A stretch of DNA of 23,738 bases from Lachnospiraceae bacterium (lineage in GTDB: Bacteria; Bacillota; Clostridia; Lachnospirales; Lachnospiraceae), in the NCBI GenBank assembly GCA_004556655.1, contig SFGF01000059.1, positions 1 to 23,738 of the forward strand, in the 5' to 3' direction. Below, piece after piece: positions 15,781 through 23,592 of this stretch. A program made the translations under genes and the position numbers. The notes under the pieces were generated by a model. It ran no database searches, was not told where the DNA came from, and worked only from the letters and a program-made list of their open reading frames with translations. The first letter of the stretch is position 1, and each line of letters opens with the position of its first letter.

Positions 15781-15816
15781 CGGACGATAGTATGAACATT
15801 GCGGATGATTTTATGA
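15781..15816 (+). promoter_or_regulatory. Tandem 15-bp direct repeat, candidate AraC-type activator site
   Basis: CGGACGATAGTATGA (15781-15795) and CGGATGATTTTATGA (15802-15816) match at 12 of 15 positions with a start-to-start distance of 21 bp, two helical turns. The second copy ends 22 bp before a TATAAT at 15839-15844 that has no recognisable -35. This is the geometry expected for an AraC-family activator. A third partial copy (CGGACGA) is at 15872-15878. The AraC-type gene at 20836-21840 is the obvious candidate regulator. The first copy also sits within an imperfect palindrome at 15774-15793. Confidence 0.55.
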
Positions 15817-15838
15817 TAAATTCGATTATGAAAAGTAG

Positions 15839-15867
15839 TATAATTTAGACATAAACTTACTTTATGT
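15839..15867 (+). promoter_or_regulatory. -10 element and start-site palindrome of the second importer operon
   Basis: TATAAT at 15839-15844 has no good -35 at 16-18 bp. Directly downstream, ACATAAA (15849-15855) and TTTATGT (15861-15867) form a perfect 7-bp inverted repeat around 5 nt. It spans the expected transcription start and could be a repressor operator or a small leader hairpin. Confidence 0.5.
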
Positions 15868-15912
15868 ATTGCGGACGAACGTGATACAAAATGTTAAAAG
15901 GAGGAAAAAGTT

Positions 15913-17208
15913 ATGGCAAAGAAACGTTATTTGGCACTCGCACTGGCAGCAACGATGACAGTAGGTCTGTTTGCTGGCTGTGGCTCATCTGATTCCGGAA
16001 GTTCTGGTGGTTCAGGTGAAACAGCAAAAGAATCCAGTGAATCGGGAGATTCCGGAGAAAAATCCAAGCTGACATTCTGGTTCCCGACATTTGCTGCATC
16101 TGACGGAGAAGTGACAGACGAAGAGTTCTGGAATGAAAAAATGGACAAGTTTGAAGAGGAAAACAATTGTGAAGTAAAGGTTGAGATTATTCCTTGGGAT
16201 AACTATGAGGAGAAATATCTGACCGGTTCTACTTCCAATGATGGCCCTGATGTAGGATATATGTACATGGAGATGTTCTATGACTATATCGACAACGGAA
16301 CTCTGGCAGATGTAGATGGATATTTCACAGATGAAGAAAAAGAAAATTATGTTTACTATGATTTGGGTAATCTGATGGGCGGTCAGTATGCACTGCCTGT
16401 AGTAGTTGGTAACCCACGTATTCTGATTGCGAATATGGACGTTCTGAATGAAGCGGGAATTACTGAAGTTCCTACTACAATTGATGAGTTTACAGCGGCA
16501 TGTGAGGCAATTAAGGAGAAAACAGATGTAACACCGTTTATGCAGCCGTGGGGAAATGCACATTATGGTTGTCTGAATGAATGTTACTGGCCGTTCTTCT
16601 GGGGATCAGGCGCACAGATTGTTGATGAAGAAGGCAACCTGACCATCGATACTCCGGAAGGCCTGGAAGCTACTGAATTTATCAGAAGTTTGCTGGATAA
16701 TGGTTATCTGCCGGAATCCTGTACATCCAACGATGATACGCTGGAATCATTCAAAAACGGTGAAGCTGCTATGGTTGTTTGTGCATCCAGTAATGCATTG
16801 CAGATTAAAGAGATCAACTGGGATTACTCTCCGGTACTTCAGGGTTCAAAAGATGCCAAGACTTTTGTTGCAGCAGACTCTCTGGTTATGTTTAACAAAT
16901 GTGAAAATAAAGAACTGGCAGCAAAACTTATGAAATACGTAACCAGCAAGGAAGTTATGTCCGATTTCCATACAAGAGTATCCGAGCAGCCTCCAATCAC
17001 CAAAGATGATGAATATACTGGTGACGAGAGATATGCAACGCTGTTTGCTGATTATGGTGACAATTTTGTCAGCCTTCCGGTATTCAAAGGTGCAGCTTCT
17101 ATGTACGATACACTGTTCAAAAATCTGCAGTCCATGATGCTGGGTGAGATGGAGCCTCAGGATGTTCTGACTGAGACAACAACATATTATAATGATAATC
17201 TGAAGTAA
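15913..17208 (+). CDS. Sugar ABC transporter substrate-binding lipoprotein (family 1), second locus
   Basis: A 431-aa carbohydrate-binding lipoprotein. The signal peptide ends in a clear lipobox LFAGC with lipidated C23, followed by a Ser/Gly/Glu-rich flexible linker to about residue 50 and then the binding fold (SKLTFWFPTF...). AAAGGAGG shortly upstream of ATG 15913 gives strong translation. It is the first gene of an importer operon that ends in a GH123/DUF4091-like enzyme, so a glycan fragment containing an amino sugar is a plausible ligand, by inference only. A strong hairpin with T-run follows the gene. Confidence 0.93.
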   Translation: MAKKRYLALALAATMTVGLFAGCGSSDSGSSGGSGETAKESSESGDSGEKSKLTFWFPTFAASDGEVTDEEFWNEKMDKFEEENNCEVKVEIIPWDNYEEKYLTGSTSNDGPDVGYMYMEMFYDYIDNGTLADVDGYFTDEEKENYVYYDLGNLMGGQYALPVVVGNPRILIANMDVLNEAGITEVPTTIDEFTAACEAIKEKTDVTPFMQPWGNAHYGCLNECYWPFFWGSGAQIVDEEGNLTIDTPEGLEATEFIRSLLDNGYLPESCTSNDDTLESFKNGEAAMVVCASSNALQIKEINWDYSPVLQGSKDAKTFVAADSLVMFNKCENKELAAKLMKYVTSKEVMSDFHTRVSEQPPITKDDEYTGDERYATLFADYGDNFVSLPVFKGAASMYDTLFKNLQSMMLGEMEPQDVLTETTTYYNDNLK

Positions 17209-17222
17209 TTATCAGACACTGC

Positions 17223-17261
17223 AAAGCGGAAGGATCATAGCAGGGTACTTCCGCTTTTTTT
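17223..17261 (+). terminator. Intrinsic terminator/attenuator after the second binding-protein gene
   Basis: AAAGCGGAAG (17223-17232) pairs with CTTCCGCTTT (17248-17257) and the T-run continues to 17261. A 10-bp stem with seven T makes a convincing terminator. Because the permease genes follow in the same direction with no evident new promoter, partial read-through is expected. Confidence 0.85.
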
Positions 17262-17277
17262 GAAAGGGGTGTAAGAA

Positions 17278-18159
17278 GTGAAAAGAAAGACAAGGGAAGC
17301 GGTTCAGGGAATTGTTTACATATTACCCAGTTTTATCCTGATCCTGTGCTTTTGTGTGATTCCGATCTTTATGTCCGGTTATTTCAGCTTTACGAACTAT
17401 AATGTAATGACACCGCCGGAATTTTGTGGTCTGGACAACTATAAAAAACTGTTTACAGACAGTTATGTAACCTCAGCTACGAAAAATACGCTTATTTATG
17501 TAATTGTTACAGTTCCGATCCAGACAATACTGTCTCTTGCTTTTGCAGCTTTTCTGGCAAATAAAATGTCAAAGATGAAAAGCGGCGGTTTCCTGCGAAG
17601 CGTTATGTTCATTCCGGTTATTGCGTCTGCAGTTACGGCAGGTACGATCTGGAGAATTATCTATAATGCGGACGGCGGTCTTCTGAATAAACTGTTGGGT
17701 ATTTTTCATATTGCACCGGTGAACTGGCTGGGGGATACGAAGACAGCACTGATCAGTATCTGTATTGTTGCAATATGGAAGAATGTAGGATATTTCCTGG
17801 TGATTTATTATGCAGGTATTATGGGAATATCCAGAGATTTGTATGAATCAGCAAAGGTGGACGGAGCTACATCCATGCAGCAGTTTACAAAGATTACGAT
17901 TCCCATGCTGAAGCCGATCACTTATCTGGTAGTGACTCTGGGAATTATCTGGTCTTTCCAGGTATTCGATCTGTCTTACCTGATGACAGGAGGCGGTCCC
18001 GGAAAATCTACGGTTACGCTGGTTATGGGTATCTATAATTCCGCATTCAAGCAGTACCGTATGGGATATGCCTGTGCACAGGCTATGTTCCTTCTGGTGA
18101 TTATAGTGGTGATCAATGTAATTGAAGATAAATTCTTTAAAGAAAAAAAGGAGGCGTAA
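17278..18159 (+). CDS. Sugar ABC transporter permease (MalF/UgpA-like), second locus
   Basis: A 293-aa channel subunit with about six hydrophobic segments (first: GIVYILPSFILILCFCVIP). The EAA loop is YESAKVDGATSMQQF and the region after it (ITIPMLKPITYL) is typical. The GTG start at 17278 is preceded by AAAGGGGTG. It lies 16 nt after the terminator-like hairpin and 3 nt before the next permease gene. Confidence 0.93.
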   Translation: MKRKTREAVQGIVYILPSFILILCFCVIPIFMSGYFSFTNYNVMTPPEFCGLDNYKKLFTDSYVTSATKNTLIYVIVTVPIQTILSLAFAAFLANKMSKMKSGGFLRSVMFIPVIASAVTAGTIWRIIYNADGGLLNKLLGIFHIAPVNWLGDTKTALISICIVAIWKNVGYFLVIYYAGIMGISRDLYESAKVDGATSMQQFTKITIPMLKPITYLVVTLGIIWSFQVFDLSYLMTGGGPGKSTVTLVMGIYNSAFKQYRMGYACAQAMFLLVIIVVINVIEDKFFKEKKEA

Positions 18160-18162
18160 ATA

Positions 18163-19011
18163 ATGAATGCAGTTCAATCTAAAAAAATGCATAAACAACA
18201 TAAGTGGACCCCCATTTCCATTATTGGCCTTCTGATTCTGTGCCTGTTTGCAGTAATCTGTGTGGCACCTTTTATCTACATGTTGATCATGTCATTTACC
18301 CAGTCTACCACATTGATGATTCACTGGAAAGATGTTAACTTTGGGGATTTTAGCAATTTTCAGTATGTTCTGCAGAAGAGTGGTTTTGTCCGTGCTCTGT
18401 TAAACAGTGTGATTGTTGTAGGATGTTCCTGTTTCTTTAACTGTATTATAGCTTCTATGGCTGCGTACGGTTTTGAAAAGAAGAATTTTCCGGGTAAAGA
18501 AGCCATTTTCCGTGTGTATCTTCTGACGCTGATGATCCCGGGACAGGTAACCATGATTCCGGTCTTTATCATGATGAATAAAATGAATCTGTTAAATACC
18601 TATTTTGCGCTGATCGTACTGATCATCAATGCATTCGGTGTATTCCTGATTCGTCAGTTTATGGAGAGCGTTCCCAATGAACTGTTGGAAGCCGCACAGG
18701 TGGACGGATGTCCGGAGTATCGTATTTTCATCCAGATTGTAATTCCGCTGATTAAGCCGGTATTGATTTCTCTGGTTGTGTTTACTTTCGTTACATCATG
18801 GAATGATTTCCTTTGGCCGTTGGTATCCACATCAAATTCAGATATGTATACTTTAACAGTAGCATTATCTCTGTTAAAAACGCAGTACCAGACAAACTAT
18901 GGTCTGATTCTTGCGGGAGCAACGGTTTCCTTTATCTTCCCGTTCTTGATGTATGTGTTCTTACAGAAACAGTTCGTGGAAGGTATTGCACTTAGTGGTA
19001 TCAAAGGTTAA
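18163..19011 (+). CDS. Sugar ABC transporter permease (MalG/UgpE-like), second locus
   Basis: A 282-aa second channel subunit. Hydrophobic segments begin at IIGLLILCLFAVICVAPFIY. The EAA loop is LEAAQVDGCPEYRIF, with CPEYR where ANRWR-like sequence is more usual. The C-terminus FVEGIALSGIKG is typical of the class. AAGGAGG overlaps the end of the preceding gene, so the two permeases are coupled. No ATPase gene follows, implying a shared ATPase. Confidence 0.93.
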   Translation: MNAVQSKKMHKQHKWTPISIIGLLILCLFAVICVAPFIYMLIMSFTQSTTLMIHWKDVNFGDFSNFQYVLQKSGFVRALLNSVIVVGCSCFFNCIIASMAAYGFEKKNFPGKEAIFRVYLLTLMIPGQVTMIPVFIMMNKMNLLNTYFALIVLIINAFGVFLIRQFMESVPNELLEAAQVDGCPEYRIFIQIVIPLIKPVLISLVVFTFVTSWNDFLWPLVSTSNSDMYTLTVALSLLKTQYQTNYGLILAGATVSFIFPFLMYVFLQKQFVEGIALSGIKG

Positions 19012-19017
19012 AATACA

Positions 19018-19051
19018 ATAGCTGTTCAGAAGTACAATTCTGAACAGCTAT
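19018..19051. repeat. Strong 14-bp stem-loop between permease and GH123-like genes
   Basis: ATAGCTGTTCAGAA (19018-19031) and its exact reverse complement (19038-19051) enclose a 6-nt loop. No T-run follows, so it is more likely an mRNA-processing or stability element, or a weak attenuator, than a full terminator. Confidence 0.6.
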
Positions 19052-19079
19052 AAAAATATAGAAAAATTGGGGGATTCTT

Positions 19080-20735
19080 ATGGAAAATTTTAAAATGAAA
19101 CTTGTGTCATCTATGGAAAAAATATTTCCGGCTAAAGAACCATCCGGGGATGGGGCAGAAGAAAAATTGATGAGCCTGAAAGAAGAAACCGTATCTTTTC
19201 AGATCGGTTATTACTGGGGAGGAGACAGAAAACTGCGGGGCAGAGTAAAGGTAAATTCTCCGGAAGCTATTCAGGTGAGAGTAAGAACCGTAGATCTGGT
19301 ACCCTGCGCTTATCCCTGCCATATGCAAAGAGATGAGGGATATCTGGTAACAGAGCCGGGATTATACCCGGATCTTCTGTCTGATATTTCGGAATTTGGA
19401 TTTCCACTGGTGTCCGGTCAGTGGAGAAGTCTTTGGGTGGATCTGGAGACTTCCAGTGAGACAAAAGCGGGTGAATATCCAGTAGAGATCATTCTTGAGA
19501 AAACAGATGATGATCAGGAATTATGTAAAGCAAATGTTACGCTGGAAGTAATAGATGCGGTGTTGCCTGAACTGGATATTCCGCATACCGAATGGTTCCA
19601 CAGTGATTGTTTGGCAAATTATTATCATGTGGAAGTATTCAGTGAAGAACACTGGAGAATTGTGGAAAACTTTGTAACTCATGCGGTAAAACGTGGATGT
19701 AACATGATTCTCACGCCAATCTTTACACCGCCTCTTGATACGGCAGTGGGTGGTGAACGTCGAACAGTTCAGCTTGTAGACATTACCGTAACGGATGGTG
19801 GCTATGAATTTGGTTATGAAAAGTTTGAACGTTGGGTGGCTATGTGCCAGCGTGCGGGAATGAAATATTTTGAGATTTCCCATCTGTTCAGTCAGTGGGG
19901 AGCAACTTCCACCCCCAAAATTCTCGGAACGGTAAATGGAAAAGAAGAGAAGATTTTCGGATGGCAGACGAAAGCTGACAGTAAAGAATATACAGAGTTC
20001 CTGCATGTATTTCTGGATTCCTTTACAGCAGAACTGAAGAAGCTGGGTGTTGAAAAACAGTGCTTTTTCCATATATCTGACGAGCCTTCACTGGAACAGC
20101 TGGAGTCCTACAGAGCGGCTAAAAATCTGGTGAAAGACCAGTTGAAAGATTATCGGATGGTTGATGCACTTTCCGATTATAAGTTCTTCGAAAGTGGTGT
20201 GATTGAGGAACCGGTATGTGCCAATGATCATATTGCGCCATTCCTTGAGAATAGACCGGAGAGACTTTGGACGTATTACTGCACAGCACAGTGTCAGGAT
20301 GTTTCCAATCGGTTTATTGCACTTCCTGGCTTTAGAACCAGAATCCTGGGCACACAGCTGTACAAATATCGTATCAATGGGTTCCTTCACTGGGGATATA
20401 ATTTCTATAACTCAGAGTATTCACTATATCCGATTGATCCTTATAAGTGTACAGATTCAGACGGAGCTTTCCCGTCCGGTGATCCTTTCCTGGTATATCC
20501 GGGCAAAAATGGACAGCCGGAGGATTCTATTCGGATTATGCTGATGGATGAAACTATGGCGGATCTGAGAGCTATGAAATATCTGGAAACACTGACAGAC
20601 AGAGAGACCGTTATGGAATGCCTGGGCGAGAAAGAATATGGAGAGCTTACATTCAAGAAGTATCCTCAGAGTGCATCCTATGTTTCAACAGTAAGAGAAA
20701 AAGTGAATAAAGCAATAAAAACAGCACTTTTATAA
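19080..20735 (+). CDS. GH123-like glycoside hydrolase (DUF4091 family), apparently cytosolic
   Basis: A 551-aa protein resembling the DUF4091/GH123 group, whose characterised members are beta-N-acetylgalactosaminidases using a substrate-assisted mechanism with an adjacent Asp-Glu pair. Here D334-E335 in FFHISDEPS is the matching pair. An N-terminal beta-rich region covers about residues 1-165. The barrel begins at LDIPHTEWFHSDCLANYY. The C-terminal segment has NGFLHWGYNFYNS and a DPFLVYPGKNG...DSIRIMLMDE stretch that is characteristic of DUF4091. No signal peptide. A GGGGGA ribosome site precedes ATG 19080. Co-directional with the importer, it probably cleaves the imported fragment. The family call is reasonable; the specificity is inferred and untested. 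Confidence 0.8.
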   Translation: MENFKMKLVSSMEKIFPAKEPSGDGAEEKLMSLKEETVSFQIGYYWGGDRKLRGRVKVNSPEAIQVRVRTVDLVPCAYPCHMQRDEGYLVTEPGLYPDLLSDISEFGFPLVSGQWRSLWVDLETSSETKAGEYPVEIILEKTDDDQELCKANVTLEVIDAVLPELDIPHTEWFHSDCLANYYHVEVFSEEHWRIVENFVTHAVKRGCNMILTPIFTPPLDTAVGGERRTVQLVDITVTDGGYEFGYEKFERWVAMCQRAGMKYFEISHLFSQWGATSTPKILGTVNGKEEKIFGWQTKADSKEYTEFLHVFLDSFTAELKKLGVEKQCFFHISDEPSLEQLESYRAAKNLVKDQLKDYRMVDALSDYKFFESGVIEEPVCANDHIAPFLENRPERLWTYYCTAQCQDVSNRFIALPGFRTRILGTQLYKYRINGFLHWGYNFYNSEYSLYPIDPYKCTDSDGAFPSGDPFLVYPGKNGQPEDSIRIMLMDETMADLRAMKYLETLTDRETVMECLGEKEYGELTFKKYPQSASYVSTVREKVNKAIKTALL

Positions 20736-20739
20736 AACA

Positions 20740-20777
20740 CATCCCGGAGAATTCTTGATCTCCGGGATGCTTTTTTT
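20740..20777 (+). terminator. Intrinsic terminator of the second importer operon
   Basis: CATCCCGGAGA (20740-20750) pairs with TCTCCGGGATG (20759-20769), followed by C and seven T. It lies just after the GH123-like stop codon. Confidence 0.92.
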
Positions 20778-20835
20778 ATATCATAGGAAAGCTGCTAAAG
20801 CAGCAGCCCATCGGCGCTCAAAGTGTGAAAGTCTC

Positions 20836-21840
20836 TCATGAGCGAGGGGTGTGGGGAGTTGAAGTGGGTCTGCGCACTTTGTTATGACTGGATTCAGAAG
20901 AAATAGACACATCGCTTTGTTCATCCTGCATGGATTCTTTTGTGAAATTCTGTATAGATGTCAGATATTCGGAAGGTGACATTCGTGTGTATTTTTTAAA
21001 CTGCAGAGAAAAATACTGATAAGAAGAGTAATCCAGTACATTTGCAATTTCTGTGAAATTATATTTGCTTTCCCGGATCAAATGTTTTGCCACTTCAATT
21101 TTTAGACGGCAGAAGTATTCGATCACTCCACAACCTTTCTCCTTATGAAACAGTTTCTGCAGCTGAGAACGTCCAATCATATTTGCCTTGCAGATCTCCG
21201 CAACGGTAAGATGCGTGTAAACATTCTGATGCAGATAGCGGACAATCTGATTGAGAAGTTCTGCATTAGTTCGACGGATCATCGGGTGTTCCGATTCCTC
21301 TTCACGGGAAGGAGGTGGCGGCGTGTTGGTGGCCGTATATCTCCGGTAAATGCTCAATAGAAGAAATTCCAGGGAGAGCTGAATAATATGTTCACTTCCA
21401 AAGTCCGTATGTTCTTTGCGCTCTAATTTGCAGATGTAAGGATTGTTGAGCGGTGTGACAAAGGTTTTTCTGGTCTCGGTAAGGATCTGTCCCAAATAGA
21501 AACGTTCTGTAGCATTGATCGTAATCTGTCGGTTCTCAAAAAACTTCATACAGGGCGTATCACAGCGGAAAGAAATAACGATGAGATTTGGTGTGGAAAT
21601 ACCGTCTGCTCTCAATGCATGGAACTCATTCGGTTTATGGAAAAGCATCTCACCTTTATTCAGGCGAAGTGTTCGGGTATCTGCGGTAACCTCGATACTT
21701 CCGTTATCCACACATACCAGTTCCCAGAAATCGTGAGTTTCCCCTTCGTAACTGTAATCTTTCATATACTCGAAATAATGAATAGAGAAAATTTCATCTA
21801 TAACAAATTCTCGATGCAGTGTAATACTTTCATATGCCAT
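20836..21840 (-). CDS. AraC-family transcriptional regulator
   Basis: A 334-aa one-component regulator. The N-terminal cupin-like ligand-binding domain (about 10-105) contains THDFWELVCVDNG and FHKPNEFHAL, typical of sugar-responsive AraC proteins. A middle region with a TPPPP linker (about 173-177) leads to two helix-turn-helix elements at about 195-295 (LTVAEICKANMIGRSQLQKLF and IANVLDYSSYQYFSLQFKKY in part). A tail of about 40 residues after the DNA-binding domain is rich in Ser, Pro, Thr and Arg and is unusual. GGGAGG precedes ATG 21840. It lies convergent to the importer/GH123 operon and is the natural candidate for binding the direct repeat at 15781-15816; that pairing is inferred. Confidence 0.92.
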   Translation of the reverse strand: MAYESITLHREFVIDEIFSIHYFEYMKDYSYEGETHDFWELVCVDNGSIEVTADTRTLRLNKGEMLFHKPNEFHALRADGISTPNLIVISFRCDTPCMKFFENRQITINATERFYLGQILTETRKTFVTPLNNPYICKLERKEHTDFGSEHIIQLSLEFLLLSIYRRYTATNTPPPPSREEESEHPMIRRTNAELLNQIVRYLHQNVYTHLTVAEICKANMIGRSQLQKLFHKEKGCGVIEYFCRLKIEVAKHLIRESKYNFTEIANVLDYSSYQYFSLQFKKYTRMSPSEYLTSIQNFTKESMQDEQSDVSISSESSHNKVRRPTSTPHTPRS

Positions 21841-21858
21841 GGTAACCTCCCGAAAGAT

Positions 21859-21887
21859 GGGGCAGACATTGGAACTGTCCCCTGTCC
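21859..21887. repeat. GGGACAG-type palindrome, diverged copy 3
   Basis: GGGGCAG (21859-21865) and CTGTCCCC (21875-21882) form an imperfect inverted repeat, and CTGTCCCCTGTCC (21875-21887) is identical to 1153-1165. It falls in the expected 5' untranslated leader of the AraC-type gene. Confidence 0.6.
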
Positions 21888-21917
21888 GCTAATCAGATAT
21901 CAGGTACTTCTGTGGAT

Positions 21918-21947
21918 ATTTTAACACAATCGGGGAAATGATATCAA
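21918..21947 (-). promoter_or_regulatory. Sigma-A-type promoter for the AraC-family gene
   Basis: Minus strand: TTGATA (21942-21947), 18-bp spacer, TAAAAT (21918-21923). The leader to ATG 21840 would be about 70 nt and contains the palindromic repeat at 21859-21887. Confidence 0.55.
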
Positions 21948-21989
21948 TATTCTTTTGCGTCCGTATTGTTTGTGATGTCAAAGAAGGTA

Positions 21990-22018
21990 TTGGATATGTT
22001 TTTTTTACGTGTTAGAAT
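21990..22018 (+). promoter_or_regulatory. Sigma-A-type promoter for the XRE-cupin gene
   Basis: TTGGAT (21990-21995), 17-bp spacer, TAGAAT (22013-22018). Transcription would begin near 22025, which excludes the in-frame GTG at 22009 as the start codon and supports ATG 22054. Confidence 0.6.
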
Positions 22019-22053
22019 GGGGTTATATACAGAATCAGGAAGGGTTTGTCAAA

Positions 22054-22605
22054 ATGGATTATTTATCGCACAATATAGCAGTTAATTTGAAAAGAATTCG
22101 AAAAGCAAAAGGAATGAGCTTGGATGTAGTAGCAGAGCAAACAGGGGTAAGCAAAAGTATGCTGGCAACCATTGAAAAGGGGGACGCAAATCCATCCATC
22201 GGTGTGTTAGGAAAAATTATGAGCGGAATGCGTATTGATTTGCAGGATCTTACGCAGGCTCCCCAGAAAAGTGTCTATCTGGTAGATGTTGAAAAGCTGG
22301 AACCGACAAAGAATGTAAAAGGGCAGTATCGGGTATGGACATGTTTTCCGATTGCAGATAATCGTTCTGTTGAAATATATCGGATTGATATTGAACCGGG
22401 CGGAGTGTATGAAAGTGGTTCCCATGGGGAGCGGACGAAAGAATATATTACTATGATTAAAGGGAGACTGTCTATAAAATTGGAAGACGAAGTTTATATA
22501 GTTGAGAAGGAACAATTTTTCCGGTTTGAGTCGGATCAGCCACATGTGTATCTGAATGAGGGAACGGAGAAAATCAGTTTCATTTCCTTTTTTGTTGTTT
22601 ACTGA
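22054..22605 (+). CDS. XRE-family regulator with C-terminal cupin domain
   Basis: A 183-aa regulator. The N-terminal helix-turn-helix of the Cro/CI type is at about 8-65 (NLKRIRKAKGMSLDVVAEQT, then SKSMLATIEKG and NPSIGVL). The C-terminal cupin_2 domain at about 105-180 contains EPGGVYESGSHGERTKEYIT and a MIKGRL turn. Proteins of this layout control amino-acid, polyamine or sugar genes in response to a small ligand. ATG 22054 is chosen because AGGAAGG (22038-22044) and the promoter at 21990-22018 both fit it. It stands alone between the divergent AraC-type gene and a convergent pseudogene, and its target is not evident. Confidence 0.9.
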   Translation: MDYLSHNIAVNLKRIRKAKGMSLDVVAEQTGVSKSMLATIEKGDANPSIGVLGKIMSGMRIDLQDLTQAPQKSVYLVDVEKLEPTKNVKGQYRVWTCFPIADNRSVEIYRIDIEPGGVYESGSHGERTKEYITMIKGRLSIKLEDEVYIVEKEQFFRFESDQPHVYLNEGTEKISFISFFVVY

Positions 22606-22655
22606 AGGAAGTGGATAATTATCTAAAATGTCTTCAGCTCCTAATTTGAAAATAC

Positions 22656-22690
22656 CCCGGCACATAACCACTATGTAGTTGTGTGTCGGG
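22656..22690 (-). terminator. Terminator hairpin between XRE-cupin gene and Rpn pseudogene
   Basis: CCCGGCACATAAC (22656-22668) pairs with GTTGTGTGTCGGG (22678-22690) through a 13-bp stem with two G-U or A-C-type imperfections depending on strand. On the minus strand it is followed by a T-rich stretch, so it best serves the leftward pseudogene; it may also act on the convergent gene. Confidence 0.55.
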
Positions 22691-22705
22691 ACAGTTAAGT
22701 CAGTT

Positions 22706-23447
22706 TTAGGAAGATTGCTGATGCAGTTGTTCTTTCAAACGGCGTAATTCTTCTTCAAGACGATCGGCCCTTTGGCGTTCACGTTCGGTATTAACTTGTT
22801 CTTCCAGACGTCCCTGCTGTAAACCTTGTTGTAGACCCTGTTGACTTAACATTTCTTCACGCTCAGATATTTTCATATATTCTAATGACACCCCCTTATC
22901 TTGTTTTACAGTATCAATCATTTTCTGTATGTTCTGAAGATTATCATTTTTTGCGTTTTCCTCTGTGGTATGTTCCATATAGTGGAGGAGTTGTCTCAGT
23001 TCTTCTGGTGGAGTTCCTTTTGTACCTTTGGTATAGAGAAAAATGGTGCATGCCCCGTCATCATATGGCATGGAAGGAACCTCTTCACATTTGTTTCGGA
23101 TCGTGTAGATCATGCGATCCGGATTAAATGGGTCATATGGAGTAATCAAAATGACCATTACCTTTTTTCAACATTTGGTAGCTTTCGCCTGATTTCAGGC
23201 AGTGTGCATCGATCTTAGCATGATAAAAGCGGACACGCTTCGGTAGTATATTTGCATCATTTATGTTTTTATCCGGCTCGATGTCGTATACTTTTATGTC
23301 GTTTTCAGAATTGCCTGTACAGGTTTCTTCCATATAAACATCCAGCCGTGCACCATGTTTATCCGTATCGGAACCAGGATAATTCACCACAGAGTTGAAC
23401 AGAAAATCATCCAATAGATTTAAATCTTCTAGTTTTCGTTTTGTCAT
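22706..23447 (-). pseudogene. Rpn/PD-(D/E)XK nuclease-family transposase, frameshifted and internally deleted
   Basis: Two reading frames together make one Rpn-family (recombination-promoting nuclease/putative transposase) protein. The N-terminal part (MTKRKLEDLNLLDDFLFN...) jumps from VVNYP to a GARLDVYMEE-type segment, apparently missing several tens of residues usually found there. YDIEP and NILPKRVRFYHAKID follow. After SYQMLKK the frame breaks at an A6 run (23163-23168); the other frame continues with VMVILITPYDPF, NKCEEVP, LLHYMEHTTEE and a C-terminal coiled-coil tail with GLQQGLQQGRLEEQ repeats. Removing one A restores the frame. AAGGAG 8 nt before MTK supports the start at 23447. Probably inactive. 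Confidence 0.8.
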
Positions 23448-23592
23448 AGACATTTCTCCTTTCATGAGAGACGGAAAGAAGAAACGTATGTACTAGAACT
23501 TGCCGTTTCACTGTTTCCCGCCATATAATAGTTAGTTTCATAAGGGGAATCAGTAACCGAACGGTTTAGAACTTTCCCAGATATGCAATTTC

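Noticed and set aside
15137..15799. Minus-strand frame of 220 codons opposite the HAD gene
   Set aside because: The plus strand encodes all HAD motifs; the antisense translation is rich in His, Phe and Ile without domain structure, as expected for a shadow.
16012..16563. Minus-strand frame of 183 codons opposite the second binding-protein gene
   Set aside because: Antisense shadow; composition and lack of a ribosome site argue against a real gene.
22009..22053. GTG start for the XRE-cupin gene
   Set aside because: It lies upstream of or within the -10 element of the probable promoter, and the added residues are not part of the helix-turn-helix domain.
23133..23171. Programmed ribosomal frameshift at the A6 run of the Rpn-family gene
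   Set aside because: Joining the frames needs a +1 shift (equivalent to one extra A), not the -1 slip favoured on such runs, and the gene also has an internal deletion; decay is the simpler explanation.
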